Shown: positions 1 through 9,340 of the stretch, piece by piece
How the letters are laid out: each line of letters starts with the position of its first letter
Position numbering within the stretch: position 1 is the first letter of the stretch
NCBI RefSeq assembly: GCF_000717655.1
Contig: NZ_JNZY01000035.1
Location: forward strand, 1-64,000
DNA: 64,000 bases
Reading direction: 5' to 3'
DNA from: Streptomyces katrae
Lineage (GTDB): Bacteria > Actinomycetota > Actinomycetes > Streptomycetales > Streptomycetaceae
Translations under genes and position numbers: made by a program
The notes under the pieces: generated by a model
The model's database searches: none
The model's input: only the letters and a program-made list of their open reading frames with translations
Told to the model about the DNA's origin: nothing

Positions 1-3000
1 CCGGCGGCCCCCCAGGCCCCCGGCGCCCCCGTCAGGCCCGCCGCCTCCGCCACCTTCGCCGCCCCGGGCGGGTCCGCTGCCTGCAATGGCCCGGGCGGGC
101 CTGGCGCTTCCGTTGGCCCGGACAGGCCCGGCGCTGCCGTTGGCCCGGGCTGGTCTGGCGCTCATGCTGGCTCGGGCGTGTCCGCTGCGTCCGCTGACCA
201 GGGTGGGCCTGCTGCCTCTGGCGGCCCGGGTGGGTCTGGCGCCTCGGGCGTCCTGGGCGGGCCGGCTGCCCCTGCCTTCCCGGCCCGAGCCGGTGCCCCG
301 GCCAGCCGGGGCGGGTTCGCTGCTTCCGATGGCCCGGGCGGGCCTGGCACCTCTGCCGTCTCGGGCGGGTCCGCCGCTCCCGCTGGGCCGGGCATGCCCG
401 CTGGCACGGCCCCCGCTGGCCGTGGCGGCCCGGTGGTGGAGTCGGAGTCGTCGGGCTCCGCCCAGGCCACCCTGCACCATCCCGCCACCACCGGCCCGAG
501 CAACACGGAGCCCGGCTCCGGCTCCACCCCGAAGCCGGAGCCGGGCTCCACCGCGCCCCGCACCCGCTGGCTGCTCCCCGGGACCACTGCCGACTCCACA
601 CCGGACCACGAGCCGGCGAGCTCGGCCCCGCAGGCCTCCCACCGGCTCCCCCCGGCGCCCGGTGCCCCGGGCGGTCCCATCCCGGTCGGCGATCCGGCGC
701 CGGACCACCAGCCGGAGGGCTCGGCCTCGCAGGCCTCCCGCCGGCTACCTTCCGGGGGCCCCGCTTTGAACGGGCCCACCCTGGTCGGTGACTCCACACC
801 GGACCATGACCCGGCGGGCCCGACCCGGCAGGCCTTCCGCACGCTGCCTCCTGCGACCGGTGCCCCGGGTGGTCCTGCCCCGGCACTGGACCGGCAGCCA
901 CTGGGCTCGGCCTTGACGCCCACCGTGTGGCTGGCCCCCGGTATCGGCGAGCCCGCGCCGCAGCCGTCGGATCCGGCCAACCCGTGGCCGCGCTGGTCCG
1001 GTGTCCCGGCCGCGACCGATGCCCTGGACGGGCCCGACCCGGCCGGTGACATCGGCGTCCTAAGTGAGCCCGCGCCGGAGCGGGAGGCGCCGGGCGCGGC
1101 CGCGACCCGACAGCCCCTGCTGGGCTCGACGTCCCAGCCCCCTCGGATGCCGAACCCCGTATCCGGTGCCCTTGGAGGGACGGATGAAGCGGACGGCCTG
1201 GGCGGTGCGCCCCAGCGCGGCAGATCCACCCAGGAGCCGGAGTCGGCGGCCCTCACCCCGGCCCGGCAGCTCCCGCTGGCTTCGGCCTCCGGGACCGGCA
1301 GCCTTGATGCCTCCGGTGGCAAGTTGCTCCCGAGCGGGGCCGACGGGACCGCAGCGATCGGCCGTACCGGTGCGCCCGGACGCCCAAGCCCGATCCGTGC
1401 CGGCGGGACCCAAGGCCCAGACTGGGAGGGCACCCCGGGGACCGCAGACCTCGGGGCCCCAGCCGAGGGTCCGAGCGGCGGGGCCGCAGGGTCGGGGGAT
1501 CTCTCTGTTCCCCACGGGAACGGTGGCGCCGGCTGCCTCGGCGGATCCGCCTCGGAGCCCGAGCCGGAGGGTGCCGCTCGCGCCCTGCAGCCTTCGGGCT
1601 GTCAGCCCACCCCGCGTCAGGCCGAGATCGGCAGCACCGGCGCCTCCGGCGGCCAGAGTGGGAGCTCGGTCGACGGGACCGCAGGGACAGACACTCCCGG
1701 GGCCCCCGGCGATTCCGGGAGCATCGGCGGCTCCACCACCCGGGGCGGTCCCGCCCCGCAGACGGCGGGCTCGGCGGCCGCTGCCCCGGTCTCGCAGGCC
1801 ACCCGATGGCCGGCCGCGGGAAGCTGCGGACCGGACGGAACCGGCAGCCTCGCTGCCCCCGCTGGGTCCGAGGGCGCGAGTGGGGGCTGGGTCGACGGGA
1901 CCGCAGGGATGGGTAGCCCCGGAGCTCCCGGCACCCCCTGGAACGGCGCCGCCGGCCTGGGCAGGCACGCGTCGGAGCCGGCGGAGTCGGCGGGCCCCGG
2001 CACGGCACCACAAGCCCTCCTGGGCTCGGGCCCGCAGGCCACTCAGTGGCCGGCCCCCGCGGACGGCGGAATCCATGGCCTCGGTGCCTGTGGTGGGTCG
2101 GGCGGCCAGAGTGGGAGCGGGGCCGACCAGGTCGTACGGATGGACGGTTCCGCTTCCCCCGGTGGCGCCCAGGGGAATGGCGGCGCCGTTGGCCGGTCCA
2201 CCCAGGAGGCCTTGCCGGAGGGCGCCGCTTCGGCCCCGCACCCCATGCCGCGGCCGACCGCGGTGGCCGACGGCGCGGGAGGAACGGCCAACCTCGGTGT
2301 CGCGAACGGTCTCGGCGGGTTCACTTCGGACCCCGGGCCGGCGGGCACCGCTTCGGACCCGCAGGCCACGGCTTGGCCGGCCCCCGGGGCCGACGACGCC
2401 GGGGGAACGGCCGGCCTCGGTGGGCTTGGCGGCCCTGGCGGGTTCCCCTCGGGCCCCGGACCGGAGGAGAGCGCTCCGGCCCCGCATCCCATGCCGTGGT
2501 CGGCCCTCGGGGCCGGTGGGACGGGCGGCCTCGGGGTGCCCGGTGGTCCCCGGAGTGGGGGCCGTGCCGGCGGGCTCGAGGGGGTGGCCCCGCCGTCAGG
2601 GCCGGAGGGTAGTGCCCCGGGGAGCGGCGGGTCGGGCGGAACCCGCCACCTTGGTGGTGGGGGGACCGTGCCGCGGCAGAAGGACGGGACGCTTCGGGTA
2701 CGGGTCGGCTCCGGGGGGCCGGTCGGGCCCGAAGCCGCCATGCCGCCGGACCCGTTGGACCACCCCGACCCGGCCGTCGCCGCCGAGGCAGCGGCGGTGG
2801 AGAACCTGCTGCGGTGCTGGGTCCGCGAGAACGGCATCGGCCGTCCCGACGGGCCCGTCGGAACCCTGCTCCGCATCCCCCTCCCGGCCTCCGGCACCGC
2901 CCTCCTCGTCGCCGTCCGCTACTGGTCCCCGGCCGGCTGGCACCGCTTCGCGCCCGCCCGCCTCGAAGGCGCGCCCGCCCACGCCCCCGCCGTGGACGCC

Positions 3001-4482
3001 GTCACCGTCGCCTCACTGCTCGCCCGCGAGGGCGACAGCGGCGGCCGCGGCGGCGCCGACCTCGTCGGCCGGGTCGCCGACTCGGTGCGCCGCACCGCCG
3101 AGTTCATCGCCGACCGGCGCCAACGCCCCACTCCGCCCGAACCCGTCGCCGACGACCTCTTCCTCACCGCCGAACAGTCCCTCCTCCTCGGCCACCCCCT
3201 CCAGCCGGATCCGAAGAGCCGCGAAGGACTCTCCGAGGCCGAAGCACGCCGCTACTCACCCGAACTCCACGGCTCCTTCCCCCTGCACTGGCTCGCCGTC
3301 GAACCCTCCGCCCTCGCCACCGACTCCGCCTGGACCGAACGAGGCCGCCCCGTCTCCGCCGCCCGGCTCCTCGGCCGGCTCGGCCCCGGACTCCCGCTGC
3401 CCGACGGCACGATCCCCCTTCCCCTGCACCCCTGGCAGGCCGGCGACCTGCTCCAGCGGCCCGCCGTCGCCGCCCTCCGCGACGCCGGGCTCCTGCACGA
3501 CCTGGGCCCGTACGGCGAGCCCTGGTACCCCACCTCCTCCGTCCGCACCGTCCACCGCCCCGGCACCCCCGCGATGCTCAAGCTCTCCCTGGGCCTGCGC
3601 ATCACCAACTCCCGCCGCGAGAACCTCCGCAAGGAACTCCACCGCGGCGTCGAGGTGCACCGGCTGCTCCGCACCGGCCTCGCGGAGCAGTGGCAGGCGG
3701 CCCACCCCGGCTTCGACATCGTGCGCGACCCCGCCTGGATCGCCGTCGACGCCCCGGACGGAACCCCCGTCCCCGGACTCGACGCCGTACTGCGCCACAA
3801 CCCCTTCCGCTCCCACGACGACGCCGTCTGCATCGCCGCGCTCACCGCCCCCCGCCCGTGGCCGGGCCGGACCACCATGCGCTCCCGGCTCGCCGAGGTC
3901 GTCTCCCGGCTCGCCGCCACCACCGGGCGCCCGCCCTCCGCCGTCGCCGCCGAGTGGTTCCTGCGCTACCTCGAGCACGTCGTCCTGCCGGTCCTCGCCT
4001 TCGACGCGCTCGCCGGGATCGCCCTCGAAGCCCACCAGCAGAACACCCTGGTCCTCCTCGACCCGGCCGGCTGGCCGGTCGGTGGCCGCTACCGCGACAA
4101 CCAGGGCTACTACTTCCGCGCGTCCCACCGCGCGGAACTCGAGCGCCGGCTCCCCGGAATCGGCAGCGCCAGCGACACCTTCGTCTCCGACACCGTCACC
4201 GACGAACGCTTCGCCTACTACCTCGGCATCAACAACGTGCTCGGCCTCATCGGCGCGTTCGGATCCCAGCGGCTCGCCGACGAACGCGTCCTGCTCGCCG
4301 CCTTCCGCCGGTTCCTCGGCAAGGCCTCCGGACTCGGACCGCTCCCCGCGCGGCTGCTCGACTCACCCACCCTGCGCTGCAAGGCGAATCTGCTCACCCG
4401 CCTGGGCGGCCTCGACGAGCTCGTCGGCCCCGTCGACTCCCAGTCCGTCTACGTGACCCTCACCAACCCCCTCCACGATTGA
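1..4482 (+). CDS. IucA/IucC-family NIS siderophore synthetase with long repeat-rich N-terminal extension (5' end off window)
   Basis: The last 580 residues (from the ATG at 2740) form a complete IucA/IucC synthetase, the usual length for the family. These enzymes adenylate a carboxylate such as citrate or succinyl-hydroxamate and join it to an amine or hydroxylamine in siderophore assembly. Visible landmarks are LKLSLGLRITNSRREN (about 3578-3625), the EAHQQN motif near 4030 and YRDNQGYYFR near 4090. Upstream the same frame stays open without a stop to base 1 and encodes more than 900 Gly/Ala/Pro/Ser-rich residues. GTG codons at 178 and 2668 and the ATG at 2740 are possible starts; none has a clear ribosome binding site. 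Third-position GC is highest in this frame in the stretch I sampled, so the extension may be translated, but a start near 2668-2740 is a serious alternative. The acetyltransferase gene follows immediately (TGAGTG). Confidence 0.7.
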   Translation, partial: PAAPQAPGAPVRPAASATFAAPGGSAACNGPGGPGASVGPDRPGAAVGPGWSGAHAGSGVSAASADQGGPAASGGPGGSGASGVLGGPAAPAFPARAGAPASRGGFAASDGPGGPGTSAVSGGSAAPAGPGMPAGTAPAGRGGPVVESESSGSAQATLHHPATTGPSNTEPGSGSTPKPEPGSTAPRTRWLLPGTTADSTPDHEPASSAPQASHRLPPAPGAPGGPIPVGDPAPDHQPEGSASQASRRLPSGGPALNGPTLVGDSTPDHDPAGPTRQAFRTLPPATGAPGGPAPALDRQPLGSALTPTVWLAPGIGEPAPQPSDPANPWPRWSGVPAATDALDGPDPAGDIGVLSEPAPEREAPGAAATRQPLLGSTSQPPRMPNPVSGALGGTDEADGLGGAPQRGRSTQEPESAALTPARQLPLASASGTGSLDASGGKLLPSGADGTAAIGRTGAPGRPSPIRAGGTQGPDWEGTPGTADLGAPAEGPSGGAAGSGDLSVPHGNGGAGCLGGSASEPEPEGAARALQPSGCQPTPRQAEIGSTGASGGQSGSSVDGTAGTDTPGAPGDSGSIGGSTTRGGPAPQTAGSAAAAPVSQATRWPAAGSCGPDGTGSLAAPAGSEGASGGWVDGTAGMGSPGAPGTPWNGAAGLGRHASEPAESAGPGTAPQALLGSGPQATQWPAPADGGIHGLGACGGSGGQSGSGADQVVRMDGSASPGGAQGNGGAVGRSTQEALPEGAASAPHPMPRPTAVADGAGGTANLGVANGLGGFTSDPGPAGTASDPQATAWPAPGADDAGGTAGLGGLGGPGGFPSGPGPEESAPAPHPMPWSALGAGGTGGLGVPGGPRSGGRAGGLEGVAPPSGPEGSAPGSGGSGGTRHLGGGGTVPRQKDGTLRVRVGSGGPVGPEAAMPPDPLDHPDPAVAAEAAAVENLLRCWVRENGIGRPDGPVGTLLRIPLPASGTALLVAVRYWSPAGWHRFAPARLEGAPAHAPAVDAVTVASLLAREGDSGGRGGADLVGRVADSVRRTAEFIADRRQRPTPPEPVADDLFLTAEQSLLLGHPLQPDPKSREGLSEAEARRYSPELHGSFPLHWLAVEPSALATDSAWTERGRPVSAARLLGRLGPGLPLPDGTIPLPLHPWQAGDLLQRPAVAALRDAGLLHDLGPYGEPWYPTSSVRTVHRPGTPAMLKLSLGLRITNSRRENLRKELHRGVEVHRLLRTGLAEQWQAAHPGFDIVRDPAWIAVDAPDGTPVPGLDAVLRHNPFRSHDDAVCIAALTAPRPWPGRTTMRSRLAEVVSRLAATTGRPPSAVAAEWFLRYLEHVVLPVLAFDALAGIALEAHQQNTLVLLDPAGWPVGGRYRDNQGYYFRASHRAELERRLPGIGSASDTFVSDTVTDERFAYYLGINNVLGLIGAFGSQRLADERVLLAAFRRFLGKASGLGPLPARLLDSPTLRCKANLLTRLGGLDELVGPVDSQSVYVTLTNPLHD
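540..2640 (+). repeat. Degenerate repeats in the extension of the siderophore synthetase frame
   Basis: Read in the synthetase frame, this stretch repeats a loose unit: an acidic/proline start such as PDHEP, PDHQP, PDHDP or EPEPEG, then SAPQAS or ASDPQAT, then a hydrophobic core such as TRWLLPG, HRLPPAPG, TRWPAAG, TQWPAPA, TAWPAPG or MPWSALG, then a Gly-rich tail such as GAPGGP or GASGG. I count about eleven cores. Early units are about 40-45 residues long and later ones longer. The units are diverged, which points to old duplication at the protein level. No membrane segment or folded domain is apparent; it looks disordered. Confidence 0.55.
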
Positions 4483-5208
4483 GTGCCGATGCCTTCCACC
4501 GACACCGCCGCCACTGCCCTCGCCCCCGTCGCCGCCGCCCCCACGGCAATCGGCACCGCCACCGCAACCGCCACCGTCGGCACCCGTATCCCCGGACGAC
4601 GGCTCACCCCCCGGCTGCTGCCCCTGCTCGCCGAGGCCGAACTGCTCGACTCCCCGGCCGGATGGGGCTCGGCCCCCACACCCGCCGGAGCCTTCCGCCT
4701 CGAACCCGTACGGCTTGGCCGCGACCTGGAACTGCTCACCGGCTGGATGAACGACCCCGAGGTGGCCGCCTACTGGGAACTCGCCGGTCCCGCCGCCGTC
4801 ACCGCCGCCCACCTGCGGGTCCAGCTCGACGGGAACGGCCACAGCATCCCCTGCCTCGGCCTCCTCGACGGGACACCAATGAGCTACTGGGAGATCTACC
4901 GGGCCGACCTCGACCCGCTCTCCCGCCACTACCCGGCGCGCCCCCACGACACCGGTATCCACCTGCTCATCGGAGACGGCACGAACCGCGGCCGCGGTCT
5001 CGGCACCGTCCTGCTGCGCGCCGTCTCCCACCTCGTGCTCGACAACCGCCCCCGCTGCACACGCGTCATCGCCGAACCGGACATCCGCAACACCCCCTCG
5101 GTATCAGCCTTCCTCAACTCCGGATTCCGCTGCTCCGCGGAGATCGACCTCCCAGAGAAGCGGGCGGCGTTGATGATCCGCGAGCGAGCCCTGCGCAACC
5201 TCATCTGA
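4483..5208 (+). CDS. GNAT acetyltransferase of the siderophore cluster (IucB-like)
   Basis: This 241-residue protein has a GNAT domain from about residue 70 to the end. Visible are the acceptor-side segment RLGRDLELLTGWMNDPEVAAYW, split here as RLGRDLELLT and WMNDPEVAAYW, and the acetyl-CoA loop GTNRGRGLGTVLLRAV, followed by NTPSVSAFLNSGF. Siderophore-type GNATs acylate N-hydroxylated lysine, ornithine or a diamine to make the hydroxamate arm. The first 45 residues are Ala/Thr-rich and probably not part of the fold. The GTG start directly abuts the preceding TGA; an in-frame ATG at 4489 is an alternative. It lies between two NIS synthetases, so acylation of a polyamine or hydroxy-amine for those enzymes is the likely job. 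No monooxygenase or decarboxylase gene is visible in the window, so the substrate cannot be named. Confidence 0.82.
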   Translation: MPMPSTDTAATALAPVAAAPTAIGTATATATVGTRIPGRRLTPRLLPLLAEAELLDSPAGWGSAPTPAGAFRLEPVRLGRDLELLTGWMNDPEVAAYWELAGPAAVTAAHLRVQLDGNGHSIPCLGLLDGTPMSYWEIYRADLDPLSRHYPARPHDTGIHLLIGDGTNRGRGLGTVLLRAVSHLVLDNRPRCTRVIAEPDIRNTPSVSAFLNSGFRCSAEIDLPEKRAALMIRERALRNLI

Positions 5209-5290
5209 TCCATCCGACCCTCCCCGTTCACGCCTCACCCTTCGAAAACTCTGCGTCGCGCAGCAAAGTTCCCGATCCCCGAGGAGTCCC

Positions 5291-7165
5291 GTGCCGCATT
5301 TCCCCGCCACCCCCGACTCCACCGGCCCCCACTTCTCGGAAGCTGCCGTACCGCCGTCCCCCCAGCACCCCTGCACGCCGCCCGAACTCAACAGTGCGAC
5401 CTGGGAGTCCGCCGCCCGTCGGCTACTCGCCAAGATGCTCGGCGAGTTCGCCTACGAGGAGATCGTCAGGCCCGTCCCGGCCCCGGGCACCACCTCCGGC
5501 GACGCCTGGCAGCTGACCCTCGACGACGGCAGCAGCCTCGGGTTCCGGGCCCGCCGGCGCGCGTACGGCAGCTGGCACGTCGCCCCCGACACCGTCACCC
5601 TCACGCCGCCGCCCCCGTCGCCGGAGCCCCCGACCGCCTTCGCGGACCCGTACGCCTTCCTGATCCGCACCCGCACCCTCCTCGGCCTCGACGGTGCCAC
5701 CCTCGGCCACCTGGTCCGCGAGCTCAGCGCCACCCTCGCCGCCGATGCGCGCCTCGACCACACCGCCCTCACCGCCGACGTCCTCGCCGATCTCGACCAC
5801 GCCGAGCTCGAAGGCCACCAGACAGGCCACCCCTGGCTCGTCCTCAACAAAGGCCGTCTGGGGCTGTCCGCCGCCGACACCGCCGCCTGGGCCCCCGAGG
5901 CCCGCACCCGACAGCGGCTTCCCTGGCTGGCCGCCCACACCTCCCTCGCGGCCTACCGCGGCACGGCCGGCCTGGAAGACCCCGCCCGGTTGTACGCCCA
6001 GGAGCTCGACCCCCTCACCCGGGCCGCCTTCGACCAGACCCTGCGCGCCCGCGGCCTCGACCCGCGCGGCTACCTCTACCTCCCGGTCCACCCCTGGCAG
6101 TGGGACGAGATCGTGCTCCCCCTCTTCGCCCCGGCCCTGGCCTCGGGCGCTCTGGTCCCGCTCCCCGCCGACCCCGACATACGCATCCCGCAGCAGTCCA
6201 TCCGCACCTTCCTCAACCTCACCCGCCCCGACCGCCACAGCGTCAAACTGCCGCTGTCCGTCTTCAACACCCTGGTCTGGCGCGGCCTGCCCTCCGACCA
6301 ATGCGCCGCCGCCCCGGCCGTCACCGCCTGGATCCGGTGCCTCCATGACGCCGACCCCTTCCTCCGCGACGAATGTCGCCCGGTCCTCCTCGGCGAGGTC
6401 GCCTCGGTCACCGTCCGGCACCCCGTCTACGACGAGCTCCCCGAAGCCCCGTACCAGTACAGGGAGCTCCTCGGGGCGATCTGGCGGGAGCCCCTGACCA
6501 GCCGGCTCGCCCCCGGTGAGCGGGGCCGTACGCTCGCCTCCCTCCTCCACGTCGACCTGCGCGGCCGGTCCTTCACCGCCGAGCTCGTCGCCCGGTCCGG
6601 GCTCACCCCGGCCGGCTGGCTCCGGCGGCTCTTCGCCGCCCTGCTGCCCCCGCTGCTCCACTTCCTCTACCGCTACGGAACCGTCTTCTCCCCGCACGGC
6701 GAGAACGCCACCGTGATCTTCGACGAGCACGAGGTCCCGGTCCGGATCGCCCTCAAGGACTTCGTGGGCGAGATCAACATCTGCCAGGAACCGCTGCCCG
6801 AGCTCGCCTCCGTGCCCGCAGAGGTCCGCGCCGCGCTGCGCGACAAGCCCGCGGACTTCCTGCCCCAGTACATCCACTCCGGTCTCTTCGTCGGAGTCTT
6901 CCGCTACCTCTCCACCCTGTGCGAGGACCGCCTCGGCGTCCCGGAGGAGGAGTTCTGGTCGCTCGTACGGGCGGAGATCCTGCGCCACCAGGCCCGCTTC
7001 CCCGAGCTCAAGGAGCGCCACGAGCTCTTCGACCTGCTCGGGGAGCGCATCGGGCGGCTCTGCCTGAACCGGAACCGGCTGTACGAGGACGGCTACCGCG
7101 ACCGCCCCGACCGGCCGCACGCGGTGGAGTGCGGCACCGTGCCCAACCCTTTGTACCGGCCATGA
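5291..7165 (+). CDS. Second IucA/IucC-family NIS siderophore synthetase
   Basis: This 624-residue protein is a full-length NIS synthetase. The family motifs are clear: YLPVHPWQWDEI (about residue 263), IPQQSIRTFLN, KLPLSVFNTLVWRGL, FSPHGENATVIFDE with the conserved His-Gly-Glu-Asn, and LKDFVGEIN near the ATP and metal site. The start is a GTG at 5291 preceded by a strong GAGGAG at 5281-5286. It shares little sequence with the C-terminal part of the first synthetase, so the pair probably performs two different condensations, as IucA and IucC do for aerobactin. The 82-bp gap after the acetyltransferase gene shows no obvious terminator, so one operon is likely. I see no DmdR/IdeR iron box in this gap; any iron control would act upstream of the window. 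Confidence 0.9.
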   Translation: MPHFPATPDSTGPHFSEAAVPPSPQHPCTPPELNSATWESAARRLLAKMLGEFAYEEIVRPVPAPGTTSGDAWQLTLDDGSSLGFRARRRAYGSWHVAPDTVTLTPPPPSPEPPTAFADPYAFLIRTRTLLGLDGATLGHLVRELSATLAADARLDHTALTADVLADLDHAELEGHQTGHPWLVLNKGRLGLSAADTAAWAPEARTRQRLPWLAAHTSLAAYRGTAGLEDPARLYAQELDPLTRAAFDQTLRARGLDPRGYLYLPVHPWQWDEIVLPLFAPALASGALVPLPADPDIRIPQQSIRTFLNLTRPDRHSVKLPLSVFNTLVWRGLPSDQCAAAPAVTAWIRCLHDADPFLRDECRPVLLGEVASVTVRHPVYDELPEAPYQYRELLGAIWREPLTSRLAPGERGRTLASLLHVDLRGRSFTAELVARSGLTPAGWLRRLFAALLPPLLHFLYRYGTVFSPHGENATVIFDEHEVPVRIALKDFVGEINICQEPLPELASVPAEVRAALRDKPADFLPQYIHSGLFVGVFRYLSTLCEDRLGVPEEEFWSLVRAEILRHQARFPELKERHELFDLLGERIGRLCLNRNRLYEDGYRDRPDRPHAVECGTVPNPLYRP

Positions 7166-7217
7166 ATCATCGTCGTGGCGGTCACTGTCGGTGGCGCCCC
7201 GTAGGGTTGTCATTGCT

Positions 7218-9188
7218 ATGACGAAGCCCTCCCTTCCCGACCTGCTGCACGCCGCCGTCTCCGCCGTCGGCGGCACGGAGCGGCCCGGCCAGGTGGCCAT
7301 GGCCGAAGCCGTCGCCGAAGCGATCGACGACAACACGCACCGGCTCATCCAGGCCGGCACCGGCACCGGCAAGTCCCTCGGCTACCTGGTGCCGGCCCTC
7401 GCGCACGGCGAGCGCGTGGTCGTCGCCACCGCCACGCTCGCCCTCCAGCGGCAGCTGGTCGAGCGTGACCTGCCCCGGACGGTCGACGCGCTGCATCCGC
7501 AGCTCCGTCGCCGCCCACAGTTCGCCATGCTCAAGGGCCGGTCCAATTACCTGTGCCTGCACCGGCTCCACGAGGGCGCGCCGCAGGACGAGGAGGAGGG
7601 CCTCTTCGACCAGTTCGAGGCGGCCACCCCCACCAGTAAGCTCGGCAAGGACCTGCTGCGCCTGCGCGACTGGGCCGACGAGACCGAGACCGGCGACCGG
7701 GACGACCTGACCCCGGGCGTCTCGGACAAGGCCTGGGCGCAGATCTCCGTCTCGTCCCGGGAGTGCCTGGGCGCGACGAAGTGCGCGTACGGCGCCGAGT
7801 GCTTCGCCGAGGCCGCCCGCGAGCGGGCCAAGCTCGCCGACGTGGTCGTCACCAACCACGCGCTGCTGGCCATCGACGCCATCGAGGGCGCCCCGGTGCT
7901 GCCGCAGCACGAGGTGCTGATCGTGGACGAGGCGCACGAGCTGGTTTCCCGGGTGACCGGGGTCGCCACCGGCGAGCTCACCCCGGGCCAGGTCAACCGC
8001 GCCGTGAAGCGCGCGGCCAAGCTGGTGGACGAGAAGACCGCGGATGCGCTGCAGACGGCGTCCGAGTCCTTCGAGCGGGTCATGGAGCTGGCCCTCCCGG
8101 GCCGGCTGGAGGAGGTCCCCGAGGACCTCGGCTACGCACTGGCGGCCCTGCGGGACGCGGCGCGCAATGTCATCTCGGCGATCGGTGCGACCCGGGACAA
8201 GTCCGTCCACGACGAGGACGCCGTCCGTAAGCAGGCCCTGGCCGCGGTGGAGAGCGTCCACGGGGTGGCCGAGCGGATCCTGCTGCGCTCCGAGTACGAC
8301 GTCGTCTGGTACGAACGGCACGACCGCTTCGGTGCCACCCTCCGGGTCGCCCCGCTGTCGGTGTCCGGGCTGCTGCGCGAGAAGCTGTTCGAGGACCGCT
8401 CGGTGGTCCTGACCTCGGCCACGCTCAAACTGGGCGGCGACTTCAACGGGGTCGCGGCCTCGCTGGGCCTGTCTCCCGAAGGGGTCGAGGGGGACGACGC
8501 ACCGGTCTGGAAGGGCCTGGACGTCGGCTCGCCGTTCGACTACCCCAAGCAGGGCATCCTCTACGTCGCGAAGCACCTGGCCACGCCCGGCCGGGAGGGC
8601 ACCCGCGGCGACATGATGGACGAGCTCGCCGAGCTCATCGAAGCGGCCGGCGGCCGCACCCTCGGCCTGTTCTCCTCCATGCGGGGCGCCAAGGCGGCCG
8701 CCGAGGAGCTGCGCGGGCGGCTCGACAACCCGATCCTGCTCCAGGGGGAGGAGACGCTGGGCGAGCTGATCAAGGCGTTCGCGGCGGATCCGAAGACCTG
8801 TCTGTTCGGGACGCTGTCGCTGTGGCAGGGCGTGGACGTGCCCGGTCCCAGCTGCCAGCTCGTGGTCATGGACCGGATCCCGTTCCCGCGTCCCGACGAT
8901 CCGCTGATGAGCGCCCGGCAGAAGTCGGTCGAGGAGCACGGCGGCAACGGCTTCATGGCCGTCGCGGCCACGCATGCGGCGCTCCTGATGGCCCAGGGCG
9001 CGGGCCGGCTCGTACGGGCCGGCGGGGACCGGGGTGTCGTCGCGGTCCTGGACCCCCGGCTGGCCACGGCCCGGTACGGGAGCTTCCTGCGGGCCACGCT
9101 GCCGGACTTCTGGTACACCACGGACCGCAACCAGGCCCGCCGCTCCCTCGCCGCGATCGACGCCGCCGCTCACGCTGACGGCAAGTAG
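7218..9188 (+). CDS. DinG/XPD-family ATP-dependent DNA helicase
   Basis: The 656-residue protein is a superfamily 2 helicase of the XPD/DinG type. Motif I is QAGTGTGKSLGYLVPA near residue 36 and motif II is the DEAH box IVDEAHEL near residue 236. Four cysteines suited to a 4Fe-4S cluster lie between them: one in NYLC near residue 113 and three in ECLGATKCAYGAECF near residue 190. The C-terminal half has LTSATL, LFSSMRGAK, LWQGVDVPG and the motif VI region QGAGRLVRAGGDRGVV. Such enzymes unwind 5'-to-3' forked or R-loop DNA in repair. The ATG at 7218 is chosen because the domain starts just after it. The gene converges on lexA, with a terminator between, and I see no LexA box before it. Confidence 0.9.
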   Translation: MTKPSLPDLLHAAVSAVGGTERPGQVAMAEAVAEAIDDNTHRLIQAGTGTGKSLGYLVPALAHGERVVVATATLALQRQLVERDLPRTVDALHPQLRRRPQFAMLKGRSNYLCLHRLHEGAPQDEEEGLFDQFEAATPTSKLGKDLLRLRDWADETETGDRDDLTPGVSDKAWAQISVSSRECLGATKCAYGAECFAEAARERAKLADVVVTNHALLAIDAIEGAPVLPQHEVLIVDEAHELVSRVTGVATGELTPGQVNRAVKRAAKLVDEKTADALQTASESFERVMELALPGRLEEVPEDLGYALAALRDAARNVISAIGATRDKSVHDEDAVRKQALAAVESVHGVAERILLRSEYDVVWYERHDRFGATLRVAPLSVSGLLREKLFEDRSVVLTSATLKLGGDFNGVAASLGLSPEGVEGDDAPVWKGLDVGSPFDYPKQGILYVAKHLATPGREGTRGDMMDELAELIEAAGGRTLGLFSSMRGAKAAAEELRGRLDNPILLQGEETLGELIKAFAADPKTCLFGTLSLWQGVDVPGPSCQLVVMDRIPFPRPDDPLMSARQKSVEEHGGNGFMAVAATHAALLMAQGAGRLVRAGGDRGVVAVLDPRLATARYGSFLRATLPDFWYTTDRNQARRSLAAIDAAAHADGK

Positions 9189-9286
9189 TTCTCGGGAGCA
9201 CGAGCGGCGACCGTCAATTGAGCAACCCAAGCGGCGAGCAACCACATCCGCGAGAGCGGCGGCGGTTTAGCCGCGAACAACGAAAC

Positions 9287-9321
9287 AGCCCCCGGGACCG
9301 GCGCAGTGGGTCCCGGGGGCT
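9287..9321. terminator. Bidirectional terminator between the helicase gene and lexA
   Basis: A perfect 13-bp GC-rich stem, agcccccgggacc and ggtcccgggggct, encloses a 9-nt loop. It lies between two convergent genes, so it can serve both strands. Confidence 0.75.
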
Positions 9322-9340
9322 GGCTGGGAAGCGACGCGGG

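Noticed and set aside
162..1433. Minus-strand and second plus-frame open frames in the first 2.5 kb
   Set aside because: High GC opens all frames here. In a sampled stretch third-position GC was highest in the frame continuous with the siderophore synthetase, so I kept that one only, with moderate confidence.
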